A program made the translations under genes and the position numbers. Of a stretch of DNA of 64,000 nucleotides, positions 14,253-23,104 are shown one piece after another. The DNA comes from Plantactinospora sp039889035 (GTDB lineage: Bacteria > Actinomycetota > Actinomycetes > Mycobacteriales > Micromonosporaceae), in assembly GCA_039889035.1 (NCBI GenBank), contig JBDQQY010000003.1, forward strand, positions 1-64,000. Reading direction: 5' to 3'. Each line of letters opens with the position of its first letter. Position 1 is the first letter of the stretch. Under the pieces are notes generated by a model that worked only from the letters and a program-made list of their open reading frames with translations, did no database searches and was not told where the DNA came from.

Positions 14253-16199
14253 GTGCACCAGGGACGGATCGCCGATCGTTACCTGCTGCTGCACACCATC
14301 GGCACCGGCGGAATGGGTCGGGTCTGGCTGGCCCACGACGAGACACTGCGCCGCCCGGTCGCGGTCAAGCAGGTGGTGCCGCCGGCCTGGATGACCCCGG
14401 ACGAACGCGACGAGTTGCGCTACCGGACGCTGCGCGAGGCGCGCACCGCCGCCCGGCTCAACCACCCCAACGTGGTCCGGGTCTACGACGTGGTGCACGA
14501 CGACGACTCCCCGTGGATCGTGATGGAGTACGTCCCGTCGCGCTCGGTCCAGCAGGTACTGGAGACGGACGGGCCGCTGTCGCCGGTGCGTACCGCCGAG
14601 GTCGGATTGGCGGTGCTGGCCGCGCTGCGCGCCGCGCACGCCTCCGGGGTGCTGCACCGGGACGTCAAGCCGCACAACGTGCTGATCGCCGACGACGACG
14701 GCCGGGTGGTGCTCACCGACTTCGGGCTGGCCACCGTGGACGGCGGGGACGGCGCGCTGACCCGGGACGGCGTGGTGCTCGGCTCACCCCAGTACGTCTC
14801 GCCGGAGCGGGCCGCGGACGGCGCGTCCACCGTCGAGTCCGACCTCTGGTCCCTGGGCGCCACCCTGTACGCCGCGGTGGAGGGCCGGTCGCCGTACCGC
14901 CGAGCGACCACAATGGCCACCCTGACCGCGCTGGCGGTGGCGCCGCCGGATCCGACCCGGCTGGCCGGTCCGCTCCGCCCCGTGCTGGCCGGGCTGCTCC
15001 GCCGCGACCCCCGGCAGCGGCTGACCGCCGACGAGGTCGAGCGGCTGCTGCGCCGGATCACCGATCCGCCGCCCCGGTCCGGCCGGCACCCGTTCGCCCT
15101 GGCCCGCAGCCTCGCCCGGCGGCCACCGACCCCGCCGACCGCCGACCGGCCGGTTCCGGAGGAGGCCCCGGCCGACCCGCCGGTCGAGCGGCCGCAGCCG
15201 AGCCGTCGACGGCCGCCGAACCAGCGCCCGCAGCCCGACGAGCGACCGCAGCCGAACCAACGGGCTGCCGGGGACCAGTCGCCGCGACCGACCCACCGGG
15301 GCCGGAAGGACCAGTACGCCGCTCCGGACCGCTCGACCACCCCGGCCGGACCGGCCGACCTCGCCGCTCCCGGCGACCGGCCGAGGCCGGCCGGCGCGGG
15401 GGTTCCGGGGCGGGCCGGGGCGCGGCCGCCGCACCCGGTGTCGGGTGCGCGGCGCGCCCCGGAGCGGCAGCCGGACCTCGACCGGCCGGAACCGCCGGGC
15501 CGGAACCGGCGTCGGCGGCGTCCCGGCGGGCGGGTCTGGCGGATCGCGGCCGCCGCACTGGCCCTGACCCTGCTGGCCGGGCTCGGCACCGAGTTGACGC
15601 TGCGGGCCAAACGGGCCGGCGAGAGCACGCCCGACACACCAGGTAGCCGGTCGATGGCCGAGGTGGTCGGCGCGTTCCCCTGCGCGCCGCCGCCGGAGCG
15701 GACCGTACCGGTGACCGCCGCGCCGCGCCCGCCGGAGGAACGCTTCGGACTCGTCGACAACTGGACCTGGTACACCGACGCGTCCGGGTTCCGGATCGCC
15801 GTGCCGATCGGCTGGCACCGCTACACCGACGGCGGAGTGGTCTGCTTCCGGGAGCCGGTGGCCGGCACCGGGCGGATGCTCAGCATCGATCCGAGCACCC
15901 CGCCGACCCGGGACGGCGAGCGGTACTGGCTCGCGGAGGAACGGCGGCTGACCGGCGCGGGCCTGCTGGCCGGGTACGAGCAGGTGGGCATCGGGCCGCT
16001 GGACATCCGGGCCGGTGGGGCGATCTGGGAGTGCCGGTGGACCAACAAGCGCGGCGACCGGGTGCAGATCGCCCGGATGCTGATCAACACCTCGCCCGGC
16101 CGGGCGTACACCGTCTCCTGGCTGACCCGGGAGTTCGACTGGGGCGTGAACCAGAGCTACCTGCGGATGGTGCAGACCAGCTTCCGGCCGGTCGACTGA
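14253..16199 (+). CDS. Membrane-anchored Ser/Thr protein kinase
   Basis: A 648-residue Hanks-type kinase, GTG start. Seen motifs: glycine loop IGTGGMGRVW (16-25), Lys39 (AVKQ), catalytic HRDVKPHN (Asp137), DFG 156-158, and SPQYVSPE in the activation segment. After about residue 270 comes a long low-complexity Pro/Arg/Gln linker, one membrane helix near 428-450 (AAAALALTLLAGLG), and an extracytoplasmic domain of about 190 residues with no PASTA repeats. The exported part is the likely sensor, but its ligand is unknown. It phosphorylates Ser/Thr residues of cytosolic targets. It stands alone between a terminator and the YdjM-like gene. Confidence 0.9.
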   Translation: MHQGRIADRYLLLHTIGTGGMGRVWLAHDETLRRPVAVKQVVPPAWMTPDERDELRYRTLREARTAARLNHPNVVRVYDVVHDDDSPWIVMEYVPSRSVQQVLETDGPLSPVRTAEVGLAVLAALRAAHASGVLHRDVKPHNVLIADDDGRVVLTDFGLATVDGGDGALTRDGVVLGSPQYVSPERAADGASTVESDLWSLGATLYAAVEGRSPYRRATTMATLTALAVAPPDPTRLAGPLRPVLAGLLRRDPRQRLTADEVERLLRRITDPPPRSGRHPFALARSLARRPPTPPTADRPVPEEAPADPPVERPQPSRRRPPNQRPQPDERPQPNQRAAGDQSPRPTHRGRKDQYAAPDRSTTPAGPADLAAPGDRPRPAGAGVPGRAGARPPHPVSGARRAPERQPDLDRPEPPGRNRRRRRPGGRVWRIAAAALALTLLAGLGTELTLRAKRAGESTPDTPGSRSMAEVVGAFPCAPPPERTVPVTAAPRPPEERFGLVDNWTWYTDASGFRIAVPIGWHRYTDGGVVCFREPVAGTGRMLSIDPSTPPTRDGERYWLAEERRLTGAGLLAGYEQVGIGPLDIRAGGAIWECRWTNKRGDRVQIARMLINTSPGRAYTVSWLTREFDWGVNQSYLRMVQTSFRPVD

Positions 16200-16486
16200 G
16201 CGGAATTGGTGGTTGGGCCCGGCGACACGCCGGAGTCCACTTGCCGACACGGTTTCCCGGTGCCGCCGCGCCGCTCCGAGTGCCGCCGTACGCACCGGCG
16301 CACACCCCGGCTGACCTGCCCGGCAATCCGTTCCGGGCACCCGTTCGCGCACACCGGAACGAGGCGGTGGATCCGACCGTGACATCGGCGACACCACTGT
16401 GGATCAAACGGTGATTGCCTCGCGATCCCCGGTTTGACACAGTGTCGCCAGCCGTGAGGGATGTACCCGGGGGAGGATGCACGACG

Positions 16487-17296
16487 ATGATGGGGCCATC
16501 CCATGCGCTGTCCGGTGCCGCGGTCTGGTTGGCCGGGTCCTGGGGGCTGGACTACTTCGCCGGCTACGAGCAGTCGCCGCTGGCGATCGCGGTCGGCACG
16601 GCGGTCTGCGCCGGCGGGGCACTCTTCCCCGACCTCGACATGTCCGGCAAGGTCACCCGCAACCAGGGAGGCGCGACCGTCGCCCGTACGTTCGGCGTGG
16701 TGTCGCTCTTCTTCGCCGAGGTGATGGAGAAGATCTCCCTCGGCGTCTACCACGCCACCAAACTGAGCAAGGATCCGCACCGGAACAACGGCCACCGCAC
16801 GTTGACCCACACGCTGCCGTTCACCTTCCTGGTCGGCTGGGGCACCACCGCGCTCTGCACCGCGTACGGCAAGTGGGCGGTGATCGGCATCCTCTTCTTC
16901 ATGATCGGTCTGGCGCTGCGCGGGCTCTTCGACGAGTGGGCGAAGCGGGCCGGCTGGGTGATCGTGACGATCGTGTCGCTGGCGGCGGCGTACTTCACCT
17001 TCCTGCACCTGCCCGGCGACCGGGGCTATCCGATGCTGGGGCTGGCGGTCGGGGTCGGCTGCTTCGTGCACATCATGGGCGACATCATCACCAGCAACGG
17101 GGTGCCGATCCTCTGGCCGGTGCCGATCAAGCGGCGAATGTGGATGATGATCGGCATTCCGAACAAGATCGCCGTCAAGGTGGGCGGCAAGGTGGAGACG
17201 ATCGTGCTGCGCGGTGCCTTCACCGTGATCTCGATCCTCTCCACCCTCGGCCTGGTCGCACCCTCCGTACTCCGGCGGTTCAACATCGAGGTCTGA
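16487..17296 (+). CDS. YdjM/DUF457-family membrane protein, predicted metal-dependent hydrolase
   Basis: A 269-residue integral membrane protein. It opens with MGPSHALSGAAVWLAG, containing the conserved His of the DUF457/YdjM family, and later has GHRTLTHTLPF with the second conserved His cluster and DIITSNGVPILWPV, also typical. Several hydrophobic helices follow. The Escherichia coli relative is LexA-controlled, but no SOS box was recognised here. The start is set at ATG 16487 because GGGGGAGG lies about 10 bases upstream. An ATG directly after it (16490) is equivalent. Confidence 0.85.
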   Translation: MMGPSHALSGAAVWLAGSWGLDYFAGYEQSPLAIAVGTAVCAGGALFPDLDMSGKVTRNQGGATVARTFGVVSLFFAEVMEKISLGVYHATKLSKDPHRNNGHRTLTHTLPFTFLVGWGTTALCTAYGKWAVIGILFFMIGLALRGLFDEWAKRAGWVIVTIVSLAAAYFTFLHLPGDRGYPMLGLAVGVGCFVHIMGDIITSNGVPILWPVPIKRRMWMMIGIPNKIAVKVGGKVETIVLRGAFTVISILSTLGLVAPSVLRRFNIEV

Positions 17297-17341
17297 GCCG
17301 CCCGCGCCGGTCGGGCTCCGCCGGGCGCTCGGACACCTGGT

Positions 17342-18232
17342 TCAGAGTGCCGGGCCGAGCCCCACCAGGCGGGCGCTCTCGTCCCAGAGCCGGTCGCAGC
17401 GCGCGGTGTCGGTGGTGTGCGGTGCGGTGCCGACCCGCTGACGCTTGACGAAGAAGCTCCCGCTGATCCCCTCGACGTCCGGTGTGGTCGCCAGCCAGGC
17501 CGGCGTGTCCGCTCCGGCGTCCGGCCCGGGTGCCGCGGGATTCAACCGCAACAGCAGGCTGTAGATCCTCAGGGTGCCGCGCAGCGCCCCCTTGCCGAGC
17601 CCGGTGTCCGTGATCACGCCCGGATGGGCGCCGTTCACCGTGATCCGGGTTCCCGCCAGCCTGCGGGCGAGCGCGTACCCGAACATCGCGTTCATGTTCT
17701 TGGTGCGTGCGTAGGCGACGAACGGACGGAAGCTGGGCAGCGGACCCAGCCCGCGTCCCGTCCGGCTCCCCAGGTCGTCCAGGTCGACCGGCACCCTGGC
17801 AAGCCCGCCGGGGTGCCCGCCCACCAGGACGAACCGGGCCGCCCGCCGGCCGATGGGCCGCACCAGCGAGCGCAGCAGCAGGTACGGCGCGAGGTGGTTC
17901 GTGGCCAGGATTCGGGAGATTCCCTCCGAGGTGACCTCCCGGAAGTCCGTGATCACGGCGGCGTTGCTGACCACCACGTCCGGCGGGGGTTCGGCGCCGA
18001 GGCGCTTCGCGAGTTCCCGCACCTCCGCCAGCAACGACAGGTCCGCCCGTTCGAGCAGCAGGTCGGCGTCCGGCACGGCGGCGGCGACCCGCGCTCGCGC
18101 CCGGTCGAGGCGCTCGTCGCTGCGGCCGACCAGGACCACCGTCATGCCCGCCGCCGCCAACCGGCGGGCTATCGCCTCGCCGATGCCGCTGGTCGCCCCG
18201 GTCACCACGGCCCGTTTCCCTCGATGCGACAC
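17342..18232 (-). CDS. Short-chain dehydrogenase/reductase
   Basis: A 296-residue Rossmann-fold oxidoreductase. It shows the cofactor loop TGATSGIG (about 12-19), the VGRSDERL strand that suits NADP(H), the VVSNAAV segment and the catalytic YARTK (Tyr/Lys). It is longer than the classic 250-residue type and resembles the retinol dehydrogenase/WW-domain oxidoreductase-like branch. Substrate unknown. It is divergently transcribed from a TetR gene, and two TetR-type palindromes in the 137-base gap suggest it is the repressor's target. Confidence 0.88.
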   Translation of the reverse strand: MSHRGKRAVVTGATSGIGEAIARRLAAAGMTVVLVGRSDERLDRARARVAAAVPDADLLLERADLSLLAEVRELAKRLGAEPPPDVVVSNAAVITDFREVTSEGISRILATNHLAPYLLLRSLVRPIGRRAARFVLVGGHPGGLARVPVDLDDLGSRTGRGLGPLPSFRPFVAYARTKNMNAMFGYALARRLAGTRITVNGAHPGVITDTGLGKGALRGTLRIYSLLLRLNPAAPGPDAGADTPAWLATTPDVEGISGSFFVKRQRVGTAPHTTDTARCDRLWDESARLVGLGPAL

Positions 18233-18307
18233 CGCACTCCCCCGTCCCGTCGGCCGGCCGCACCGCGACCGGCCATCCTGACCGCCGGTCGACCGACTCG
18301 GCCGACT

Positions 18308-18353
18308 AGGTTGACGTTGTCAACCTAACCCGTCAGGTTGACAACGTCAACCA
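18308..18353. promoter_or_regulatory. Twin palindromic operators between the SDR and TetR genes
   Basis: Two near-identical sites: AGGTTGAC-GTT-GTCAACCT (18308-18326) and AGGTTGAC-AAC-GTCAACCA (18335-18353), which are reverse complements of each other apart from one end base. Each contains TTGAC, so it could double as a -35 box for its own strand. A TAGCAT lies at 18358-18363, 7 bases before the TetR GTG. This fits autorepression and repression of the dehydrogenase. Confidence 0.75.
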
Positions 18354-18369
18354 CGGATAGCATGGTCCG

Positions 18370-18957
18370 GTGCCCCCTGGTACCCGTGACGCGCTGGTCG
18401 ACGTGGCCGCCCGCCTCCTCGACGAGGGCGGCGTGCCAGCCGTCACGCTCCGCGAGGTCGGGCGGCTAGCGGGGGTGTCGCACAACGCCCCGTACAAGCA
18501 CTTCGCCGGCAAGGAGGGGCTGCTCGCGGCGATCGCCGCCCGGGAACTCGCCCGGCAGGGTGCAACCCTCACCGCGACGATGGAACGCGAGCGGTCGCCG
18601 GAGGCGATCCTGCGGTCGACCCTGCGCCACTACGTCGCCTGGGCCCTCGACCATCCCGCACGCTTCAAGCTGACCTTCGGGAAGTGGTCGATCGCCTCAG
18701 CCGAACTCGACAGCGCCGCGCGGGACGCACAGACGCTGCTGGTCCAGATCGTCACCAGTACCCAGGAGGCCGGCGCGCTGCCGCCCGGCGACCCGGTACG
18801 GCTGGCGTCGCTGCTGCGGGCCCTCGCGCACGGGGCGGCCGACCTCGCCTCCACGGGTCATCTGGAGCCTGGCGGCAAGGGCCACGCCGGCCCCGAGGAA
18901 CTGATCGACGACCTGCTGGGCTATCTGCGCGGCGCGGCGGCGCGCCGGCCTCGATAG
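18370..18957 (+). CDS. TetR-family transcriptional regulator
   Basis: A 195-residue repressor-type protein. The N-terminal helix-turn-helix is clear: ALVDVAARLLDEGG, VTLREVGRLAGVS, then APYKHFAGKEGLLAAI. The C-terminal ligand domain is of the WHG type (conserved region around FKLTFG). No ribosome site precedes the GTG, and a TAGCAT sits 7 bases upstream, so the transcript may be leaderless. It probably controls itself and the divergent dehydrogenase through the two palindromes at 18308-18353. Confidence 0.88.
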   Translation: MPPGTRDALVDVAARLLDEGGVPAVTLREVGRLAGVSHNAPYKHFAGKEGLLAAIAARELARQGATLTATMERERSPEAILRSTLRHYVAWALDHPARFKLTFGKWSIASAELDSAARDAQTLLVQIVTSTQEAGALPPGDPVRLASLLRALAHGAADLASTGHLEPGGKGHAGPEELIDDLLGYLRGAAARRPR

Positions 18958-19081
18958 CGTCCCCGAGGCGGCCGGCGACCGCTGCCTGAGCGGATCGACC
19001 GGGGCGGGTCCACCTGGCTCGGGAGGTGGCCCGGCCGCCGGTGCGGTCACCCCCCGCCGCGCGGATTCAGGCCGCCCTGCA

Positions 19082-19153
19082 ACTCGGACGGCCACCGGAA
19101 CTCAAACGTCGCCCAGCACTCGGACGTCGCCCGGAACTCAGACGGCGACCCGC
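19082..19153. repeat. Four tandem 18-base repeats
   Basis: Units start at 19082, 19100, 19118 and 19136 with the pattern ACTCRRACGTCGCCCGGA, each differing at a few positions. The last unit covers the stop codon and final codons of the minus-strand nucleotidyltransferase gene, so length change here could alter the protein's end. The period is a multiple of three. Confidence 0.75.
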
Positions 19154-19761
19154 TGGGCCGGGACCGGGACGGTCAACCCCCAGGCGGCGAGCAGTTCCGG
19201 GGTGTTCGCCCGGCTGCCGTCCGCCACCGTGTCACAGGCGATGTCGACGATCTCGTCCTTGTGGGCCATCAGGTACGGGCGGGCGCCGACGTCGGCGTTG
19301 GCCAGCGCCGCGATGCCGGGCCAGTGCCGGCGGCCGAAGAGCATGGGATAGCCGCGCAACCCCTCGTAGGTGGCGCAGACCAGGGCCTCCGGATAGGGCA
19401 GCGCCGCCACCCGGCGTACCGCTGCCTCGGTCAGCCCCGGCATGTCCACCGGGACCACCACCACCGCCTCGATCCGCCGGTCCGGTACGGCGTCCAGCCC
19501 GAGCCGGATCGACGAGCCGATCCCGGTACCCCAGGAGCGGTTCACCACCACGGTCGCCCCGGAGAGGTCGGCGGTGGCGCGTACCTGTTCGGCCGCGGCC
19601 CCGAGGACCACGACCAACGGCCCACAACCGGCCGCACGCATCGTGTCGAGTACCTGGTTCACCAGGGGTCGCTCCCCCTGGTGCAGCAACGCCTCCGGGC
19701 CGCCGATCCGGCGTCCCCCGCCCGCGGCGATGATCATTCCTGCGATCCGACTCAGCGCCAT
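19138..19761 (-). CDS. MobA-like nucleotidyltransferase
   Basis: About 207 residues. It begins with the NTP-binding signature MIIAAGGGRRIGGPEALL and has the metal-binding VPVDMPGLTEAAV motif, as in molybdenum-cofactor cytidylyl- or guanylyltransferases (MobA/MocA) and CoxI-like proteins. These couple a nucleotide to molybdopterin or a sugar. No molybdoenzyme gene lies beside it, so the target is open. The start is uncertain: ATG 19761 has GGAAGG only 2 bases away, and the frame is open up to 19809. The C-terminus overlaps an 18-base tandem repeat. Confidence 0.75.
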   Translation of the reverse strand: MALSRIAGMIIAAGGGRRIGGPEALLHQGERPLVNQVLDTMRAAGCGPLVVVLGAAAEQVRATADLSGATVVVNRSWGTGIGSSIRLGLDAVPDRRIEAVVVVPVDMPGLTEAAVRRVAALPYPEALVCATYEGLRGYPMLFGRRHWPGIAALANADVGARPYLMAHKDEIVDIACDTVADGSRANTPELLAAWGLTVPVPAQRVAV

Positions 19762-19856
19762 CACCTTCCGCCGGTCGCGCGACCCCCGCCGCGCGCACAA
19801 CGGTCCCAACGAGCGGACGTCACCCAGGTATCGGCATTAATCGGACCAATTCGTAG

Positions 19857-21599
19857 CTATGCCGCATTTGCGTAGCAGTCCACCACCGAGACGTCCAGCG
19901 GGAACCGCACCGGGGTCTCGCCGAACAGCAGCCGCCCGGCCTGCGCCGCCGCCTCGTGCACCAGCGCGGTCACCTGGTCGGCCTGCGCCGCCGGACAGTG
20001 CACCAGCACCTCGTCATGCTGGAAGAAGACCAGCTCGGCACGGCCCGCCCCGGGCTCGGCACCGAGCCCGGTCAACCCGTTGCGCAGCCCGGCGAGCAGG
20101 GTCAGCGCCCACTCCGCCGCCGTCGCCTGGATGACGAAGTTGCGGGTGAACCGGCCGCGGGCCCGCGCGGCGGCCCGGGCCCGCGGCCCGAACGGGTCGA
20201 CCGCGGCCGACTCCACCACCGGCCCCTCGCCCTCCTCCGACTCCCGCACCGAGACCGAGGCGGGTGGACAGGTACGTCCCAGCCAGGAGCGGACCAGCCC
20301 GCCACCCTCGCCGGTCCGGGCCGCCGCCTCGACGTATTCGAAGGCGGTCGGATAGCTGCGGCGCAGCACCGCCAGCGCGGGGATCGCCTCGCCACCGGTC
20401 TGGCCGTACATCGCGCCGAGCAGGGCCAGCTTGGCCCGGGCCCGGTCACCTCCGAAACTCTCCCGGGCCAGCGCGGTGTAGAGGTCACCCGCACCACCGG
20501 CGGCGGCGAGCCGGGCGTCCCCGGAAACCGCCGCCAGCACCCGAGGCTCCAACTGGCCGGCGTCGGCGACCACGAACCGCCAGCCCGGATCCGCCAGCAC
20601 CGCCCGCCGGACCACCTTCGGGATCTGCAACGCGCCGCCACCCCGGGTCGCCCACCGCCCGGAAACCACTCCGGCCGGCACGTACTCCGGACGGAACCGG
20701 CCGTCCCGGACCCAGGCGTCCCGCCAGGCCCAGCCGTGCGCCGTCCAGATCCGGTAGAGCTCCTTGTATTCGAGCAGCAGCGGAACCGCCGGATGATCGA
20801 TCCCGCGCAGCACCCAGGCCCGGGTGCTGGGCAGGTCGTAGCCGGCCCGGGCGAAGGCCCGGAGCAGCTCGGCGGGCGACTCGGCGTGCAGTTGGCGTAC
20901 CCCGAAGGCGGCCGCGATCCGCGCGGAGAGCTCCGCCAGCCGGCGTGGCGGCCCGCCCACCGGCGACGGTTCGCCGAGCAGGTCGACCAGGAGCGCGTCG
21001 TGCACGTCGGCCCGCCACGGCAACCCCGCCGCGCTCATCTCGACGGCGATCAGCGCGCCCGCCGACTCGGCCGCGACCAGCAGCCGGAACCGCCCGGGAT
21101 GCGGCGTCGCCGCGATCCGGGCCTGCTGGTCGGCGAAGACCCGGAGCAGCGCGTCGAGGCCGAGCGGCGGCGGCCCGGGCGCCACGTCGAAGAGCGCGGC
21201 CTGGCCGTCGCCGGGCGGTGCGGCGGCCCGGGGCGGCGGATCGGCCGGCACCGGCGCACCGGTCAGCCGGGCGAACGCGGCGGGCAGACCGCGCGGCTCG
21301 CCCCAGCGCCCGTCCTGGCCGAGCAGCAGCGCCTCGGTCAACTCGACGTCGTGGCAGCGCTCCACCCGGACGCCCCGGCGCAGCAGCGCCGGATAGATCG
21401 CGGCGGTGGAGGCCCAGACCCAGCGCGGCGGGTCGACCCGCTCCCGGGTCGCCATCGCGGCGCCGAGGTCGGGGACCCGTTCGGCAGGGCCGGCGGGCCG
21501 GCCGTCCGGATGCAGCGGCGCGAACCGGCCTCCGTCGCCCTCCTCGTCCCGCACCACCGCCACCAGCACGCCGACGATTCTGCCGGCCCCGACCGACAT
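19857..21599 (-). CDS. Stand-alone family A DNA polymerase domain protein (3'-5' exonuclease/polymerase type)
   Basis: About 580 residues, much shorter than PolA. The polymerase motifs are visible: motif A as VVADAGQLEPRVLA (Asp retained, DYSQIELR changed to DAGQLEPR), motif B as RAKLALLGAMYGQTGG and motif C as FFQHDEVLVHCP. The Arg/Lys-rich region RWATRGGGALQIPK is the usual template-contacting stretch. The N-terminal third has a degenerate exonuclease-like fold. This matches the actinobacterial family annotated as bifunctional 3'-5' exonuclease/DNA polymerase, a second PolA-like enzyme probably used in repair. The start is a choice: ATG 21599 begins near the family's usual N-terminus, and the frame is open to 21692. 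Confidence 0.8.
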   Translation of the reverse strand: MSVGAGRIVGVLVAVVRDEEGDGGRFAPLHPDGRPAGPAERVPDLGAAMATRERVDPPRWVWASTAAIYPALLRRGVRVERCHDVELTEALLLGQDGRWGEPRGLPAAFARLTGAPVPADPPPRAAAPPGDGQAALFDVAPGPPPLGLDALLRVFADQQARIAATPHPGRFRLLVAAESAGALIAVEMSAAGLPWRADVHDALLVDLLGEPSPVGGPPRRLAELSARIAAAFGVRQLHAESPAELLRAFARAGYDLPSTRAWVLRGIDHPAVPLLLEYKELYRIWTAHGWAWRDAWVRDGRFRPEYVPAGVVSGRWATRGGGALQIPKVVRRAVLADPGWRFVVADAGQLEPRVLAAVSGDARLAAAGGAGDLYTALARESFGGDRARAKLALLGAMYGQTGGEAIPALAVLRRSYPTAFEYVEAAARTGEGGGLVRSWLGRTCPPASVSVRESEEGEGPVVESAAVDPFGPRARAAARARGRFTRNFVIQATAAEWALTLLAGLRNGLTGLGAEPGAGRAELVFFQHDEVLVHCPAAQADQVTALVHEAAAQAGRLLFGETPVRFPLDVSVVDCYANAA

Positions 21600-22059
21600 C
21601 CCCGGCGCCCCGGGTGAACTCCGGCCGTCCGCCGCCACCTCGACGGCCGTAGCCGGCGGCAGACGGCATGCCGGGATAGCGGCGAATGGCACCCCATAGA
21701 TTTGTTATGCCTGATTGCTCAGAAAGCGCATCGCCGAATGGTCCGGCTGCGGCCGGGAGTCCGCCGATCATGGGCCGGTCAGCGGCATCCCGGCGCCCCG
21801 AGGGCACCGCCGGCCACGCTCCGGCGACCCACCGACTCGGCACGACTCCGATGGTCAACCCGAACGGCGTGATGGCCGGGCTGACCCGAAACCTGCCGAT
21901 ACGCCCCCTCCGGACTGCTGGTGACCTACCTCATAAAGCGATACGCTGAGTCCTTCAGAATCAGCCCCATCGTGATTGGGCGGGGGAGCCTCAGCCGAGG
22001 CGGTGCGTGCTGGTGCCCCTAGACGCCGCCCTCCAGGAGGTTCGACAGGAGGGCACAGG
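21600..22059. other. Divergent intergenic region with the hydrolase leader
   Basis: This 460-base region separates the polymerase from the hydrolase. An AT-rich patch around 21690-21712 may serve the minus-strand gene. Nearer the hydrolase, GGTGAC...TACGCT (about 21921-21949, spacer 16) is a possible promoter, followed by a leader of about 100 bases with two purine-rich ribosome-site-like words (CAGGAGG at 22034 region and AGGAGGG at 22047). No gene is convincing here. Confidence 0.4.
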
Positions 22060-22986
22060 GTGTCACAGGAGCGGCCGACTGAGTGGGACGTCCCACTGGG
22101 CGACCGAACCCTCGCCGTCGAGACTTCGGGGGACGTGAACGGATTTCCCGTCTTCCTGATGCACGGAATGCCCGGCAGCCGCAGTGGCCCGAAACCCCGG
22201 AGCATGATCCTCCATCTGCTCGGCATCCGGTTGATCTGCTATGACCGGCCCGGCTACGGCAGATCCACCCGCAACCCCGGGCGCCGGGTCGTCGACGCCG
22301 CACTGGACGTGCAGGCGGTGGCCGATCATCTTGAGCTGGACGAGTTCGCCGTCGTGGGCCGGTCCGGCGGCGGACCGCACGCCCTCGCCTGCGCCGCCAG
22401 CGACCTCTTCACCGGCCGGCTGACCCGGGTCGCGGTCCTGGTCTCCCCGGCCCCCTCCGACGCGGCCGGCCTGGACTGGTACGACGGGATGGCCCCCTCC
22501 AACGTCCAGGCGTACCGGGAGGCGACGTCCGACCGACGCAGGCTGATCGAGTCGCTGACCATCCGGGCCGACCGCACCCGGCGGGACCCGTCGAGCGTCG
22601 TCAACTTCATCGACGGCGAGTTGAGCGCCGCCGACCGCAACGTGGTCGAGGATGTCGCACTGCGCCGGCTGCTGACCGAGAGCTACGCGGAGGCGGTGCG
22701 GTTCGGCGCCGACGGGTGGATCGACGACGCGCTGGCGCTCAGCCGGGACTGGGGCTTCGACCTCTCATCGGTCAAGGTGCCGGTCCGGCTCTGGCACGGT
22801 GCCGAGGACAACTTCTCGCCGGTCGCACACACCCGGTGGCTCCAGTCGCAGATCCCGCACGCCGAGGTCGATGTGCAACCCGGGGTGGGACACTTCGCCG
22901 CCGTGCAGATCCTGCCGGACATCCTCGCCTGGCTCGCCCTCCCCGAGCCGGAACTGGTCGACCTCGGCCGGGGCGGTCCGGCCTGA
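22060..22986 (+). CDS. Alpha/beta hydrolase
   Basis: A 308-residue hydrolase. Visible features: the oxyanion-hole motif FLMHGMPGSR, the YDRPGYGRS strand, the nucleophile elbow VGRSGGGPHA (Ser), the acid in WHGAEDNFSP and the catalytic His in GVGHFA. It probably cleaves an ester, lactone or similar bond. The substrate cannot be told. The GTG start is supported by AGGAGGG 6 bases upstream. The frame is open further left, but that part has no family-like sequence. It stands alone beside the FXS locus. Confidence 0.85.
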   Translation: MSQERPTEWDVPLGDRTLAVETSGDVNGFPVFLMHGMPGSRSGPKPRSMILHLLGIRLICYDRPGYGRSTRNPGRRVVDAALDVQAVADHLELDEFAVVGRSGGGPHALACAASDLFTGRLTRVAVLVSPAPSDAAGLDWYDGMAPSNVQAYREATSDRRRLIESLTIRADRTRRDPSSVVNFIDGELSAADRNVVEDVALRRLLTESYAEAVRFGADGWIDDALALSRDWGFDLSSVKVPVRLWHGAEDNFSPVAHTRWLQSQIPHAEVDVQPGVGHFAAVQILPDILAWLALPEPELVDLGRGGPA

Positions 22987-23104
22987 CCCGAGCGGTCCAC
23001 GGCCCGGCCGGGCGGGGTCCGACACCCCCGGACCGGACCGGCGAACCGGCGACCGGCGGATCAGGTCGGTGTCGGTCCCGCACCCCGTCGGGCAGGGCCG
23101 CCGA

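Noticed and set aside
21900..22059. Riboswitch upstream of the alpha/beta hydrolase
   Set aside because: No known riboswitch core is recognisable. The leader holds only purine-rich ribosome-site-like words.
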